Both the position numbers and the translations under genes were made by a program. From assembly GCA_963931655.1 (NCBI GenBank), contig OZ007036.1:434001-498000 (forward strand): DNA of 64,000 nt. The letters run 5' to 3'. This stretch comes from Butyricicoccus_B sp017886875. GTDB lineage: Bacteria > Bacillota > Clostridia > Oscillospirales > Butyricicoccaceae. The notes under the pieces were generated by a model, which was not told where the DNA came from, did no database searches, and was given only the letters and a program-made list of their open reading frames with translations. This document shows, piece by piece, positions 34,457 through 43,996 of this stretch. Position 1 is the first letter of the stretch. The number at the start of each line of letters is the position of its first letter.

Positions 34457-35628
34457 AATTAGTAATATTCTCTGGTACAAGTGATGGAAACAAACTCTGT
34501 CAATGGCTCAGTAAACAAAATATAACTGCTGATGTCTATGTTGCTACTGAATATGGTGAGCAGGTAATGCCAAAAATGGAAGGAATAAATATTCATATTG
34601 GCAGGCTAAACACATTTCAAATGGCTGAAATTATAGATAATAACACATGTGTTATTGATTGTACCCACCCATATGCAAGTGAAGTAACTATAAATATAAA
34701 AACTGTTTGTGAGCAAAAAAATGCAAAATATTTAAGATTTTTAAGAGAAAGTCTTTTATATGATGAAAATATTATATCTGTTAAAAATACTCAAGATGCT
34801 GTAAATTGGCTTTCTAATACCAGTGGAAATATTTTATTAACAACTGGTAGTAAAGAGCTTGAATTTTATACAAAAATTCCGAATTATCAAGAAAGATTAT
34901 TTGTTCGTGTGCTTCCTACTGCATCAGTTTTACAAAAATGTGAGTCATTAGGTTTTAAAGGTTCACATATTATTGCAATGCAAGGGCCATTTTCTCAAGA
35001 AATGAATGTTGCAATGTTAAAACAAATAAACGCTGAAATTCTTGTAACTAAGGACTCTGGAAAGTCTGGCGGTTTTATTGAAAAACAACAGGCCGCTAAG
35101 CAAGCAAATGTTAAAATGCTTATGATTGAACGCCCTTTATCAGAAAATGGGTTAACTTTAAAACAGATTAAAGATGAAATTTTAAAATTAAAAGAATATC
35201 CACGTTTTCCGCTTTTTATATCGCTTGTAAATAAAAATGTTTTGATTGTTGGTGCTGGGAAAATCTCAAAACGCAGATTTGAAGTTTTAAAACGTTTTGG
35301 TGCTAATATCACTGTAATTGCAACAGAAAATCGTGCTGATATAGAAAATGTTATAATTAAATCATATAGTGAAAATGATTTAAATGATATAGCTTTAGTA
35401 ATTGCTGCAACAGATGATAGAGCAACAAATCATAAAATATATCTTGATTGTAATAAAAGAAATATACTTGTAAGTGTGGCTGACTGCTTTGAAGAAAGTA
35501 CATTCTTTTTCCCCGCAATATGTCAAAATGATATTTTAACTGCTGGTTTAGTTTCAAATGGTAAAAATCATACTGCAGTATCAGCTATGGCTAGAGAAAT
35601 TCGCAATTTATTGGGGGTGAATGAATGA
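34453..35628 (+). CDS. cbiJ: CbiJ-SirC fusion: precorrin-6A reductase + precorrin-2 dehydrogenase
   Basis: Two enzymes in one 391-residue chain. Residues 1-about 245 are CbiJ/CobK (VIFSGTSDGNKLCQWL, IDCTHPYASEVT, AMQGPFSQEMN, TKDSGKSGG), which reduces cobalt-precorrin-6A. From about residue 250 the Rossmann domain of SirC/CysG-N follows (FPLFISLVNKNVLIVGAGKI start, VIAATDDRATN), which oxidises precorrin-2 to sirohydrochlorin with NAD. The C-terminal helical part of full SirC is shortened. Overlaps neighbours on both sides (ATGA). The SirC activity supplies the substrate of CbiK encoded at the end of the run. Confidence 0.9.
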   Translation: MKLVIFSGTSDGNKLCQWLSKQNITADVYVATEYGEQVMPKMEGINIHIGRLNTFQMAEIIDNNTCVIDCTHPYASEVTINIKTVCEQKNAKYLRFLRESLLYDENIISVKNTQDAVNWLSNTSGNILLTTGSKELEFYTKIPNYQERLFVRVLPTASVLQKCESLGFKGSHIIAMQGPFSQEMNVAMLKQINAEILVTKDSGKSGGFIEKQQAAKQANVKMLMIERPLSENGLTLKQIKDEILKLKEYPRFPLFISLVNKNVLIVGAGKISKRRFEVLKRFGANITVIATENRADIENVIIKSYSENDLNDIALVIAATDDRATNHKIYLDCNKRNILVSVADCFEESTFFFPAICQNDILTAGLVSNGKNHTAVSAMAREIRNLLGVNE

Positions 35629-36500
35629 AAATCGGAAGTAGAGATAGTAAACTTGCTATAATCCAAGCTGAGGAAATTATAAATAAACTTGGTATACCTT
35701 GCGAACTTATAACAATGAAAACAACAGGTGATATGATTTTAGACCGTACACTTGATAAAGTTGGTGGCAAAGGTCTTTTTGTTAAAGAGCTTGACAGAGC
35801 TTTAATGTCTGGTGAAGTTGATTTAACCGTTCATAGCTTAAAAGATGTTCCAATGGAACAACCTGAAGGTTTTCCGATTGTTGCATACTCTAAACGTGAA
35901 GACGCTAGAGATGTACTTGTTTTACCTAAAAATGTTAATAACATAAATGCTAAAAAACCGATTGGTTGTTCAAGTGCAAGACGCCGTGTACAATTAAAAC
36001 GTCTTTTTCCAGATATGGAAATTAAACCAGTTAGGGGAAATGTTCAAACACGTTTAAAAAAATTGGATAATGGCGAATATTCTGCACTTGTTTTAGCTGC
36101 TGCGGGATTACATCGCTTATGTTTACAGGATAGAATATCAAAATATTTTTCTGTAGATGAAATTTTACCCGCAGCAGGGCAGGGAATATTAGCAATACAA
36201 GGAAAGGCTAATACCTTTACAGAACTATTAAAAACGGTAAATAACAAAGAAGCAGAACTGTGTGCCATAGCTGAAAGGGCATTTATATCAGAATTTGGCG
36301 GTGGTTGTTTTTCGCCTATAGCGGCATATGCAACTGTTAATAAAAAACAAATAACTTTACGAATTATGTACTCATCTGATGATGAAAGTAAAATACTTTA
36401 CAGGTCAGATGTTGAAAATATAGGTAATGCTAAACAATTAGGTATAAGACTTGCACAGCAAGTTAAAAAGGAGGTGCAATGTTGGAAACTGGAAAAGTAA
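35625..36500 (+). CDS. hemC: Porphobilinogen deaminase
   Basis: HemC links four porphobilinogens into hydroxymethylbilane. The 291-residue product has the start KIGSRDSKLAIIQAEEI, VDLTVHSLKDVPMEQP, GCSSARRRVQLKRLFP, PVRGNVQTRLKKL and the dipyrromethane Cys in EFGGGCFSPIAAY. Overlaps cbiJ-sirC and the cobA-hemD start (22 nt). Confidence 0.97.
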   Translation: MKIGSRDSKLAIIQAEEIINKLGIPCELITMKTTGDMILDRTLDKVGGKGLFVKELDRALMSGEVDLTVHSLKDVPMEQPEGFPIVAYSKREDARDVLVLPKNVNNINAKKPIGCSSARRRVQLKRLFPDMEIKPVRGNVQTRLKKLDNGEYSALVLAAAGLHRLCLQDRISKYFSVDEILPAAGQGILAIQGKANTFTELLKTVNNKEAELCAIAERAFISEFGGGCFSPIAAYATVNKKQITLRIMYSSDDESKILYRSDVENIGNAKQLGIRLAQQVKKEVQCWKLEK

Positions 36501-37981
36501 CTCTAATAGGTGCTGGTCCAAGCGGTCTTGATTTGCTTACATTAAGAGGGTTTAATGCTTTACAACAGGCTGATGTTGTAGTTTTTGACCGATTAGTTGA
36601 ACAAGATATTTTAGATAGTATACCAGAAAAAGCAGAAAAAATAGATGTCGGTAAACAAAATAATCATCACCCTGTACCACAAGAAGAAATAAATCAAATT
36701 TTAGTCGATAAAGCAAAAGAATGTAAAAATGTTGTTCGTTTAAAAGGGGGAGATTGCTTTCTTTTTGGTAGAGGTGGAGAAGAATGTGAGTACTTAGCGG
36801 AAAATAATATACCATTTGAAGTTGTATCTGGTGTAACAAGTGCTATAGCTGCACCTGCATATGCTGGCATACCAGTAACACATAGAGATTTCTGTTCATC
36901 AGTTCATATAATAACTGCTCATGCCAAAGCAGGCAAAAAGTTAGAAATTGATTTTGAAAGTTTGGTTAAATTAAAAGGTACACTTGTATTTTTAATGGGG
37001 CTTTCATCAATTAATGATGTTATGCAAGGACTTATAAACGCTGGTATGAAAAAAGATATGCCTGCGGCTGTAATAGAAAACGGTACTCGTTTAACTCAAA
37101 GGAAAATTGTAGCTAATATATCAAATATAAGTCAAAAAGTTAAAGATTTAAATTTTAAAAGTCCATCAATTATTGTTGTTGGTGAAGTTTGCACTTTATC
37201 TAATTCTCTTGATTGGTTTTCTAAACAGCCATTATATGGTCAAACTGTTGTTGTAACACGCCCTAAAGAAAGAATAGGAACTTTATCTGAAAAGCTTCGT
37301 AGACTTGGTGCAAATGTTATTGAATACCCTTGCATACAGACAATCAATGAAATAGATACTGATAAACTTAATATTGCATTACAAAGACAATATGATTATA
37401 TTGTTTTAACAAGTCCTGCTGGCGTTTATGCTATGGTAGAAGCTCTTGAGAAAATAAATAAAGATTTAAGAGTTTTTTATAATTGTAAATTTGCTGTTAT
37501 TGGCTCTGGAACAGCTAAAGAACTTAAAAAATATGGTATAACTGCTGATTTAATGCCAGAAATTTATGATAGTGAACATCTTGGAAAACTTCTTGCAGAT
37601 AGGCTAGATAGTAATTCATCTGTGCTTATTTTAAGAGCTAAAGAGGGTTCAAATGAGCTTACAAAAGCCCTCAAAGAAAAAAATATAAACTTTTTAGATA
37701 TATCCACTTACAGAACTGAATATTGTTGTGATAAATCAAAAATGCTGATAGAATTAATCAAAAATAATTCTGTAAATACAATAACCTTTACAAGTGCATC
37801 GACAGTAATTGGATTTGTTGAAAGCGTAAAGCTTGACAAGTATAATAACTTTACAGCACTATGTATTGGAAAGCAAACAGCTAAAAAAGCTGAATTTTAC
37901 GGTATGAAAACTAAAATTGCAAAAAATGCGACAATTAATTCGATGGTTGCTGCTTTATTGGAGGAAAATCATCATGTTTAA
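36479..37981 (+). CDS. Uroporphyrinogen-III methyltransferase/synthase fusion (CobA-HemD)
   Basis: A 500-residue bifunctional enzyme common in clostridia. The N-terminal methylase (VTLIGAGPSGLDLLTLRG, RLKGGDCFLFGRGGEE, VVSGVTSAIAAPAYAGIPVTHR) makes precorrin-2. From about residue 250 HemD follows (VVVTRPKERIGTLSEKL ... FTSASTVIGFVE), which cyclises hydroxymethylbilane to uroporphyrinogen III. The fusion channels the porphyrin precursor towards siroheme and B12. ATG 36479 follows AAGGAGG. Confidence 0.95.
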   Translation: MLETGKVTLIGAGPSGLDLLTLRGFNALQQADVVVFDRLVEQDILDSIPEKAEKIDVGKQNNHHPVPQEEINQILVDKAKECKNVVRLKGGDCFLFGRGGEECEYLAENNIPFEVVSGVTSAIAAPAYAGIPVTHRDFCSSVHIITAHAKAGKKLEIDFESLVKLKGTLVFLMGLSSINDVMQGLINAGMKKDMPAAVIENGTRLTQRKIVANISNISQKVKDLNFKSPSIIVVGEVCTLSNSLDWFSKQPLYGQTVVVTRPKERIGTLSEKLRRLGANVIEYPCIQTINEIDTDKLNIALQRQYDYIVLTSPAGVYAMVEALEKINKDLRVFYNCKFAVIGSGTAKELKKYGITADLMPEIYDSEHLGKLLADRLDSNSSVLILRAKEGSNELTKALKEKNINFLDISTYRTEYCCDKSKMLIELIKNNSVNTITFTSASTVIGFVESVKLDKYNNFTALCIGKQTAKKAEFYGMKTKIAKNATINSMVAALLEENHHV

Positions 37982-38960
37982 TCAAATTATACGTCCACGC
38001 AGACTACGCACAAGTGACAATTTAAGACGCATGGTACGTGAAACAAGAATTTCTGCTGACAGCCTTATTTGGCCTATTTTTATCGCTGAAGGTGAAAATA
38101 TTTACAGGGAAATAGACTCTTTACCTAATCAGTATCATTATAGCCCAGACCAACTTTATCGTATGGTTGAACGTGCTAAAAAACATGGTGTATCTCGTGT
38201 TTTGCTTTTTGGATTGCCAAAAGAAAAAGATGCAGAAGGCTCTGGTGCTTGGGACGAAAACGGTATAGTTCAGCAAGGTATAAAAAAAATCAAAGAACTT
38301 GCACCAGATATGTATGTTATAACTGATGTTTGTATGTGTGAATACACAAATCATGGTCATTGTGGAATATTATGCGGTCATGATGTTGATAATGATAAAA
38401 CATTAGAAAAATTAGCACAAATAGTACTTAGTCATGTTAAAGCTGGTGCAGATATGGTTGCACCAAGTGATATGATGGACGGTAGAGTTGCAGCTATTAG
38501 AGAAATTCTTGATAAAAACGGTTTTATTAACACCCCGATTATGGCGTATTCAGCAAAATTTGCATCTAGTTTTTATGGACCATTTCGTGATGCTGCTGGT
38601 TCTGCACCAGCTTTTGGTGACAGACGTTCTTATCAAATGGATTTTCATAATGCCAGAGAGGCTATGCGAGAGTGTTCTTTAGATGCAGCAGAAGGTGCAG
38701 ATATCTTAATGATTAAACCTGCACTTGCCTATTTAGATTTAGTGTATCAAGCTAAACAAAATTTTGATATCCCAATCGCTTGTTATGCGGTTTCTGGTGA
38801 ATATGCAATGATTAAAGCCGCAGCAAAAGCGGGTTTAATTGATGAATATAAAATTATGTGTGAAAGTGCTGTTTGTATGTATAGAGCTGGTGCAGATATT
38901 GTTATAACATATTACGCATGTGAACTTGCTGATGCTATAAGAAAAGGGGATATAGGTTAA
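37974..38960 (+). CDS. hemB: Delta-aminolevulinate dehydratase
   Basis: HemB condenses two 5-aminolevulinates to porphobilinogen. 328 residues, starting MFNQIIRPRRLR. The zinc-type motif TDVCMCEYTNHGHCGI has the three Cys ligands, and the two Schiff-base lysines are in IMAYSAKFASSFYGPFR and LMIKPALAYLD. ATG 37974 follows GGAGG and overlaps the previous stop by 8 nt; the in-frame Met at 37917 lies inside hemD and is rejected. Confidence 0.97.
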   Translation: MFNQIIRPRRLRTSDNLRRMVRETRISADSLIWPIFIAEGENIYREIDSLPNQYHYSPDQLYRMVERAKKHGVSRVLLFGLPKEKDAEGSGAWDENGIVQQGIKKIKELAPDMYVITDVCMCEYTNHGHCGILCGHDVDNDKTLEKLAQIVLSHVKAGADMVAPSDMMDGRVAAIREILDKNGFINTPIMAYSAKFASSFYGPFRDAAGSAPAFGDRRSYQMDFHNAREAMRECSLDAAEGADILMIKPALAYLDLVYQAKQNFDIPIACYAVSGEYAMIKAAAKAGLIDEYKIMCESAVCMYRAGADIVITYYACELADAIRKGDIG

Positions 38961-40247
38961 ATGAATTTAAATAAATCTAAAAAAATGATTGAAAGAGCCA
39001 AAAATTTCTTGCCAGCAGGAGTAAATTCTCCTGTTAGAGCATTTTGTGCTGTTGGTGGTACACCTCCATTTATTGTAAAAGGCAAGGGAAGCAAAATCTG
39101 GGATTTAGATGGAAATGAATATATAGATTTTGTTGGTTCATGGGGACCTCTTATTCTTGGTCATAGTTATGAGCCTGTGCTTAAAGCTGTGAGTGATACA
39201 ATGCAGCATGGTCTTTCATTTGGTGCACCAACAGCTCTTGAAGTTGATATGGCTGAAAAAATAGTATCAATAGTACCTAATATTGATATGGTTCGTATGG
39301 TAAACTCTGGCACAGAAGCCGTTATGAGTGCTATTCGTTTAGCTCGTGGTGCAACAGGCAGAGCAAAAATAATTAAATTTTCAGGTTGTTATCATGGTCA
39401 TTCTGATGCTATGCTTGTAAATGCTGGCTCTGGCTCTTTAACTCAAGGTGAGCCAAATTCTGCTGGTGTTACAAAAGGTGCAGCAGAGGACACCTTAACC
39501 GCTGAATATAACGATTTAAAATCAGTAGAACAGCTTTTTAGTTTAAATATCAATCAAATTGCAGCGGTTATAGTTGAACCTGTTGCAGCTAATATGGGTG
39601 TAGTTGCTCCAAATAATGACTTTTTACAAGGATTAAGAAAACTATGTGATGAAAATGGTTCACTTTTAATTTTTGATGAAGTTATAACAGGTTTTCGTCT
39701 TGCACTTGGCGGTGCACAGGAATTCTTTGGTGTTCGTGCTGATATAGTAACTTTTGGCAAAATAATTGGCGGTGGAATGCCAGTCGGTGCTTATGGTGCA
39801 AGCAAAGAGCTTATGCAAAATATAGCACCTCTTGGCAGTGTTTACCAAGCAGGCACACTTTCAGGCAATCCAGTCGCCATGGCAGCAGGCTTGAAACAAC
39901 TTGAAATACTAGAACAAAATCCTCAGTATTATACCGAAATAAATGAAAAAGCTGAATTTATTGCAGATAATCTGCGTGAGAGTGCAAAAAAGCATAACAT
40001 TGCTATGACAGTAAATCAATGTGGCGGACTTGTTTGTCCTTATTTTACAAGTGAAAATGTTACAACTTTTTCAGATACTCAAAAATCCAATCTTGAGCAG
40101 TTTAAATGTTATTTTCACGGTATGCTTGAACATGGAATTTATATTGCACCAAGTCAATTTGAAGCTATGTTTATCAATGTAAGTCATTCAAAAGAAGATA
40201 TAAATGCTCTTTGCTCTGTGGCTGATGAGGTTTTAAGCACTCTTTAA
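38961..40247 (+). CDS. hemL: Glutamate-1-semialdehyde 2,1-aminomutase
   Basis: HemL forms 5-aminolevulinate, completing the C5 route begun by HemA. At 428 residues it has FLPAGVNSPVRAF, NSGTEAVMSAIRLARG, KFSGCYHGHSDAMLV, LIFDEVITGFR and the PLP Lys in VTFGKIIGGGMPVGAYGA. It starts directly after the hemB stop. Confidence 0.97.
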   Translation: MNLNKSKKMIERAKNFLPAGVNSPVRAFCAVGGTPPFIVKGKGSKIWDLDGNEYIDFVGSWGPLILGHSYEPVLKAVSDTMQHGLSFGAPTALEVDMAEKIVSIVPNIDMVRMVNSGTEAVMSAIRLARGATGRAKIIKFSGCYHGHSDAMLVNAGSGSLTQGEPNSAGVTKGAAEDTLTAEYNDLKSVEQLFSLNINQIAAVIVEPVAANMGVVAPNNDFLQGLRKLCDENGSLLIFDEVITGFRLALGGAQEFFGVRADIVTFGKIIGGGMPVGAYGASKELMQNIAPLGSVYQAGTLSGNPVAMAAGLKQLEILEQNPQYYTEINEKAEFIADNLRESAKKHNIAMTVNQCGGLVCPYFTSENVTTFSDTQKSNLEQFKCYFHGMLEHGIYIAPSQFEAMFINVSHSKEDINALCSVADEVLSTL

Positions 40248-40260
40248 TTGGAGGAAAATT

Positions 40261-41619
40261 ATGAATTATAGTGCATGTCCAAGATTGCTTATTGCTGGTA
40301 CAAATAGCGGCTGCGGAAAAACAACAATAGCAAACAGCATTTTACGAGCTATCCAAAAACAAAATATTGCTTTATGCGGTTTTAAATGTGGACCAGATTA
40401 TATTGACCCTATGTTTCATAAAGCTGCACTTGGTATACCTAGCTATAATCTTGATTTATTCTTTTTAAACGAAAAAGAGTGTAAAAATCTTCTTGTAAAA
40501 CATACCCCAAGTGATGGAATAGGTATAATTGAAGGTGTTATGGGTTTTTATGATGGTGTTTCAGGTACAACAGATATTGCATCATCAGCACATCTTGCAA
40601 GAGCAACTGATACACCATCTGTTTTAGTTGTTAACCCTAAAGGTCAATCATTATCAATGGGGGCAATGCTCTACGGTTTTAAAAATTTTGCACCAAACAC
40701 ATTAAAGGGTGTTATATTTAATGAAATTTCAGAGGGTATGTATCCACTTTATAAAAAAATCGCACAGGAAATCGGTTTAAAATCATATGGGTATTTGCCT
40801 AAAATTAAACAAATATCAATTCCTAGCAGACATCTTGGTTTAGTTACTGCAGATGAGCTTTGTAATTTACAAAAACAGCTTGATATCTTAGCTGATGAAG
40901 CAAAAAAATCCATTGATATAGCGGGTTTAATAGAACTGGCAAAAACTGCTCCTGCACTTGAAAATAAATCATATAAAACAAAAGATAAATCTATACGAAT
41001 TGCTATTGCAAAAGACAAAGCTTTTTGTTTTTATTATCAAGATAACTTGGATTTACTTTGTGAACATGGCGCAGAACTTGTACCTTTTTCACCGACTAAC
41101 GACAAATATTTGCCTGAAAATATATCAGGGCTTTATATTGGTGGGGGATATCCAGAACTTTATGCTGAGCAGCTATCAAATAATAAATCTATGCTTTCTA
41201 GTATAAATTCTGCTATAAATAATAAAATGCCAACTATTGCAGAATGTGGCGGATTTATGTATCTTCATTCCAGCATTACAACATTAGATGGCATTAATTA
41301 TCCTATGGCTGATGTAATAAAAACAACTGCACAAATGACAAATAAACTGCAAAATTTCGGATATATCACTATGACTTCACAAAAAGATTGTTTGATTGCA
41401 AAAAAAGGTGAAAGCATAAATGCACATGAATTTCATTATTCAAAATCTGAAAATTCAGGCATTGATTTTTATGCCCAAAAACCTAATGGGAAGTCATGGA
41501 GCTGTGTTTATGCAAATGATACCATTTATGCAGGTTATCCGCATTTATATTTTAGAAACAACAAAAATATTGTTTTACGTTTTTTAAATTCCTGTGCTAA
41601 ATTTGGAGGAAATCTATGA
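40261..41619 (+). CDS. cbiA: Cobyrinate a,c-diamide synthase CbiA
   Basis: CbiA amidates cobyrinate at a and c using glutamine and ATP. 452 residues: N-terminal P-loop GTNSGCGKTTIA, FKCGPDYIDPMFH, EGVMGFYDGV; C-terminal glutaminase-type domain with GLYIGGGYPELYAEQLS and the Cys nucleophile in IAECGGFMYL; final HEFHYSK. Overlaps cobT by ATGA. Confidence 0.96.
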   Translation: MNYSACPRLLIAGTNSGCGKTTIANSILRAIQKQNIALCGFKCGPDYIDPMFHKAALGIPSYNLDLFFLNEKECKNLLVKHTPSDGIGIIEGVMGFYDGVSGTTDIASSAHLARATDTPSVLVVNPKGQSLSMGAMLYGFKNFAPNTLKGVIFNEISEGMYPLYKKIAQEIGLKSYGYLPKIKQISIPSRHLGLVTADELCNLQKQLDILADEAKKSIDIAGLIELAKTAPALENKSYKTKDKSIRIAIAKDKAFCFYYQDNLDLLCEHGAELVPFSPTNDKYLPENISGLYIGGGYPELYAEQLSNNKSMLSSINSAINNKMPTIAECGGFMYLHSSITTLDGINYPMADVIKTTAQMTNKLQNFGYITMTSQKDCLIAKKGESINAHEFHYSKSENSGIDFYAQKPNGKSWSCVYANDTIYAGYPHLYFRNNKNIVLRFLNSCAKFGGNL

Positions 41620-42677
41620 GATTATTACAACAAACAATAGAGAATATAAATCCACTTGATAAATCTAGCATAGAAAAATGTAAAAAACGTTTTTCAAATA
41701 TAGCAATGCCACTTAATGGACTTGGACTTTTACAAGATGCTATTATTCAGCTTGCAGGTATTCAAAAAAAAGAAAAACCAGATATATCAAAAAGAGCTGT
41801 TATTGTTTTTTGTGCAGATAATGGAGTTGTGGCTCAAGGTGTAACACAATGTGGTCAAGAAGTAACTGCTATTGTCACTGAAAATTTAAATAAAGGATTA
41901 ACAAGCGTTTGTTTAATGGCTAAGTCTATAAATATTGATGTAATTCCTATCGATATTGGTGTTGCAAAAGATATACAAGGTGAAAAGATAAGAAAATATA
42001 AAATTCGCTATGGAACAGCTGATATTACGAAAGAGCCTGCTATGACAAAAAATGAGGCAATAGAAGCCATTGAAACAGGTATAAAACTAGCTTTAGAATG
42101 TAAACAAAATAACTATAATTTACTTTGTGTTGGTGAAATGGGAATAGGCAACACAACAACCACAGCAGCTGTAACTTCTGTACTTCTTGGACTTAAACCA
42201 GAAATAATAACAGGCAGAGGAGCAGGGCTTTCAAGTGAAGGTTTAAATCGTAAAATCAACGCTATTAAAACAGCAATTAATTTACATAAACCAAATCCAG
42301 ATGATGTTATTGATACTTTACATAAAGTTGGCGGTTTAGATATATGCGGAATGGTTGGAACATATTTAGGCGGTGCATATTGCAGAATACCTGTTGTAGC
42401 TGATGGAATTATTGCCTGTGCTGCTGCATTATGTGCGGTTAAACTTTGCCCTCAAGCAAGAAATTATATTATTTTTTCTCATAAATCGTTTGAGCCTGCG
42501 GGAGAAAAATTACTTGATGCATTACATGCTAAACCGTTTATTGACGCTAAAATGAAGCTTGGTGAGGGAACAGGTGCTGTTGCAGCTGTTTCACTTTTAG
42601 ACCTTGCACTTGCACCATATATTAATATGGCAAGTTTTGAAGAAATAAATATAGATGCTTATAAACCATTAATATAA
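41616..42677 (+). CDS. cobT: Nicotinate-nucleotide--dimethylbenzimidazole phosphoribosyltransferase
   Basis: CobT activates the lower-ligand base to its alpha-ribotide. The 353-residue protein shows VIVFCADNGVVAQGVTQ, CVGEMGIGNTTTTAAV, ITGRGAGLSSEGLNRK and the late LGEGTGAVAAVSLLD with the catalytic Glu. No dimethylbenzimidazole synthesis gene is visible, so the base may be another benzimidazole, adenine or scavenged. Confidence 0.96.
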   Translation: MRLLQQTIENINPLDKSSIEKCKKRFSNIAMPLNGLGLLQDAIIQLAGIQKKEKPDISKRAVIVFCADNGVVAQGVTQCGQEVTAIVTENLNKGLTSVCLMAKSINIDVIPIDIGVAKDIQGEKIRKYKIRYGTADITKEPAMTKNEAIEAIETGIKLALECKQNNYNLLCVGEMGIGNTTTTAAVTSVLLGLKPEIITGRGAGLSSEGLNRKINAIKTAINLHKPNPDDVIDTLHKVGGLDICGMVGTYLGGAYCRIPVVADGIIACAAALCAVKLCPQARNYIIFSHKSFEPAGEKLLDALHAKPFIDAKMKLGEGTGAVAAVSLLDLALAPYINMASFEEINIDAYKPLI

Positions 42678-42680
42678 ATT

Positions 42681-43211
42681 ATGAAAATTATTATTACAGG
42701 TGGTTCTGCAAGCGGAAAATCAGCTAATGCAGAAAAAATTATATGCAAATATGCGAAAAATAAATTATATCTTGCAACTATGCAACCATTTGGACAAGCA
42801 GCACAAAAAAGAATTGAACGTCATCTCAATTTAAGACAGGGCAAGGATTTTGATACAGAAGAATGTTTTACAAATCTTGCTGATTTTAGACCTAAAAAAC
42901 AGTATGATGGTATTTTACTAGAATGTATATCTAATTTACTTGCAAATGAAATGTTTTCACCAGATGGCATTGGTTTTGATAATGCAATAAATCATATTTT
43001 ACAAGGTATAAATAATCTTGAAAAATATTGTAAAGTGCTTGTAATTGTTACAAGTGAAATATTTTCTGATGGTGAAACTTATCCATATGAAACTATGCAG
43101 TATTGCAAATTATTGGGTCAAATAAATCAAATCCTCTTTAATTTATCAGATATGGCTGTTGAGTCAGTTTGCGGGATTTTATTACAACACAAGGGGGACA
43201 ATCTTTTATGA
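42681..43211 (+). CDS. cobU: Adenosylcobinamide kinase/phosphate guanylyltransferase CobU
   Basis: 176 residues. The P-loop is GGSASGKSANAEK, followed by LYLATMQPF and the RIERHLNLR segment, and LLECISNLLANEMF. It phosphorylates adenosylcobinamide and adds GMP. Its stop overlaps cobS (ATGA). A second, shorter CobU-like gene lies just after cobS. Confidence 0.92.
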   Translation: MKIIITGGSASGKSANAEKIICKYAKNKLYLATMQPFGQAAQKRIERHLNLRQGKDFDTEECFTNLADFRPKKQYDGILLECISNLLANEMFSPDGIGFDNAINHILQGINNLEKYCKVLVIVTSEIFSDGETYPYETMQYCKLLGQINQILFNLSDMAVESVCGILLQHKGDNLL

Positions 43212-43996
43212 AAAGTGCTTTAAGTGGAATTCTTGTTGCATTTTCTATGTATTCTACTATACCAGTTAAGCAAATTCCATGGCAAAAAAGTACAATGCGT
43301 TGGGCGTTATCTTTTTTACCAATTATAGGTTTAATTATTGGATTATTTGAATGGCTTTGGTATATATTTTGCACTTATTTTAATGCTTCTCCTGTTTTTT
43401 ATTCAATTATTGCTGCAATTATCCCGATTATAATATCTGGTGGAATACATTTAGATGGTCTATGTGATACTTGTGATGCTCTTTGTTCATTTGGTGATAT
43501 TGAAAAAAAACTGACAATTTTAAAAGATGCTCATATCGGTGCATTTGGTTCTATGTGGCTTATGGTTTTTTTACTTTTTGAAATAGCTTGTTTTGCACAG
43601 CTTTATAAAACACCAAAATATTTGATTTTTGCATTTATAGGTTTTTCCATTGCTAGAGCTTTAGGTGGAAGTAAAATTGTTTTATTACCATGTGCTAAAA
43701 ATTCTGGACTTGCACATATTTTCTCACAAAATAGTGATAAAAAAATAGTACTATTTACGCTTATTTTTGAGGCTATATTATTTTTAATTTTAACTACACT
43801 AGCTATTTTTAATATAAATAATAGTATTCTTATCTCAAAAATTCTAATTTGCATTGTTATAATTTGGTATTTTATTCATAATAAACTTTGTAAAGATATT
43901 TTTGGTGGTATAACTGGTGATTTGGCAGGTTTTTTTATTTGCACAACTGAACTTATCTTTTTATTAGTTCCAACACTTGGAGGCATGATTTTATGA
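43208..43996 (+). CDS. cobS: Adenosylcobinamide-GDP ribazoletransferase CobS
   Basis: CobS joins the activated corrin and alpha-ribazole at the membrane. About 262 residues with several hydrophobic helices. The metal/GDP motif GGIHLDGLCDTCDALCSFGD and LKDAHIGAFGSMWL are diagnostic; late GGITGDLAGFFICTTEL. ATG 43208 follows AAGGGGGA; the in-frame Met at 43169 is inside cobU. Confidence 0.95.
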   Translation: MKSALSGILVAFSMYSTIPVKQIPWQKSTMRWALSFLPIIGLIIGLFEWLWYIFCTYFNASPVFYSIIAAIIPIIISGGIHLDGLCDTCDALCSFGDIEKKLTILKDAHIGAFGSMWLMVFLLFEIACFAQLYKTPKYLIFAFIGFSIARALGGSKIVLLPCAKNSGLAHIFSQNSDKKIVLFTLIFEAILFLILTTLAIFNINNSILISKILICIVIIWYFIHNKLCKDIFGGITGDLAGFFICTTELIFLLVPTLGGMIL

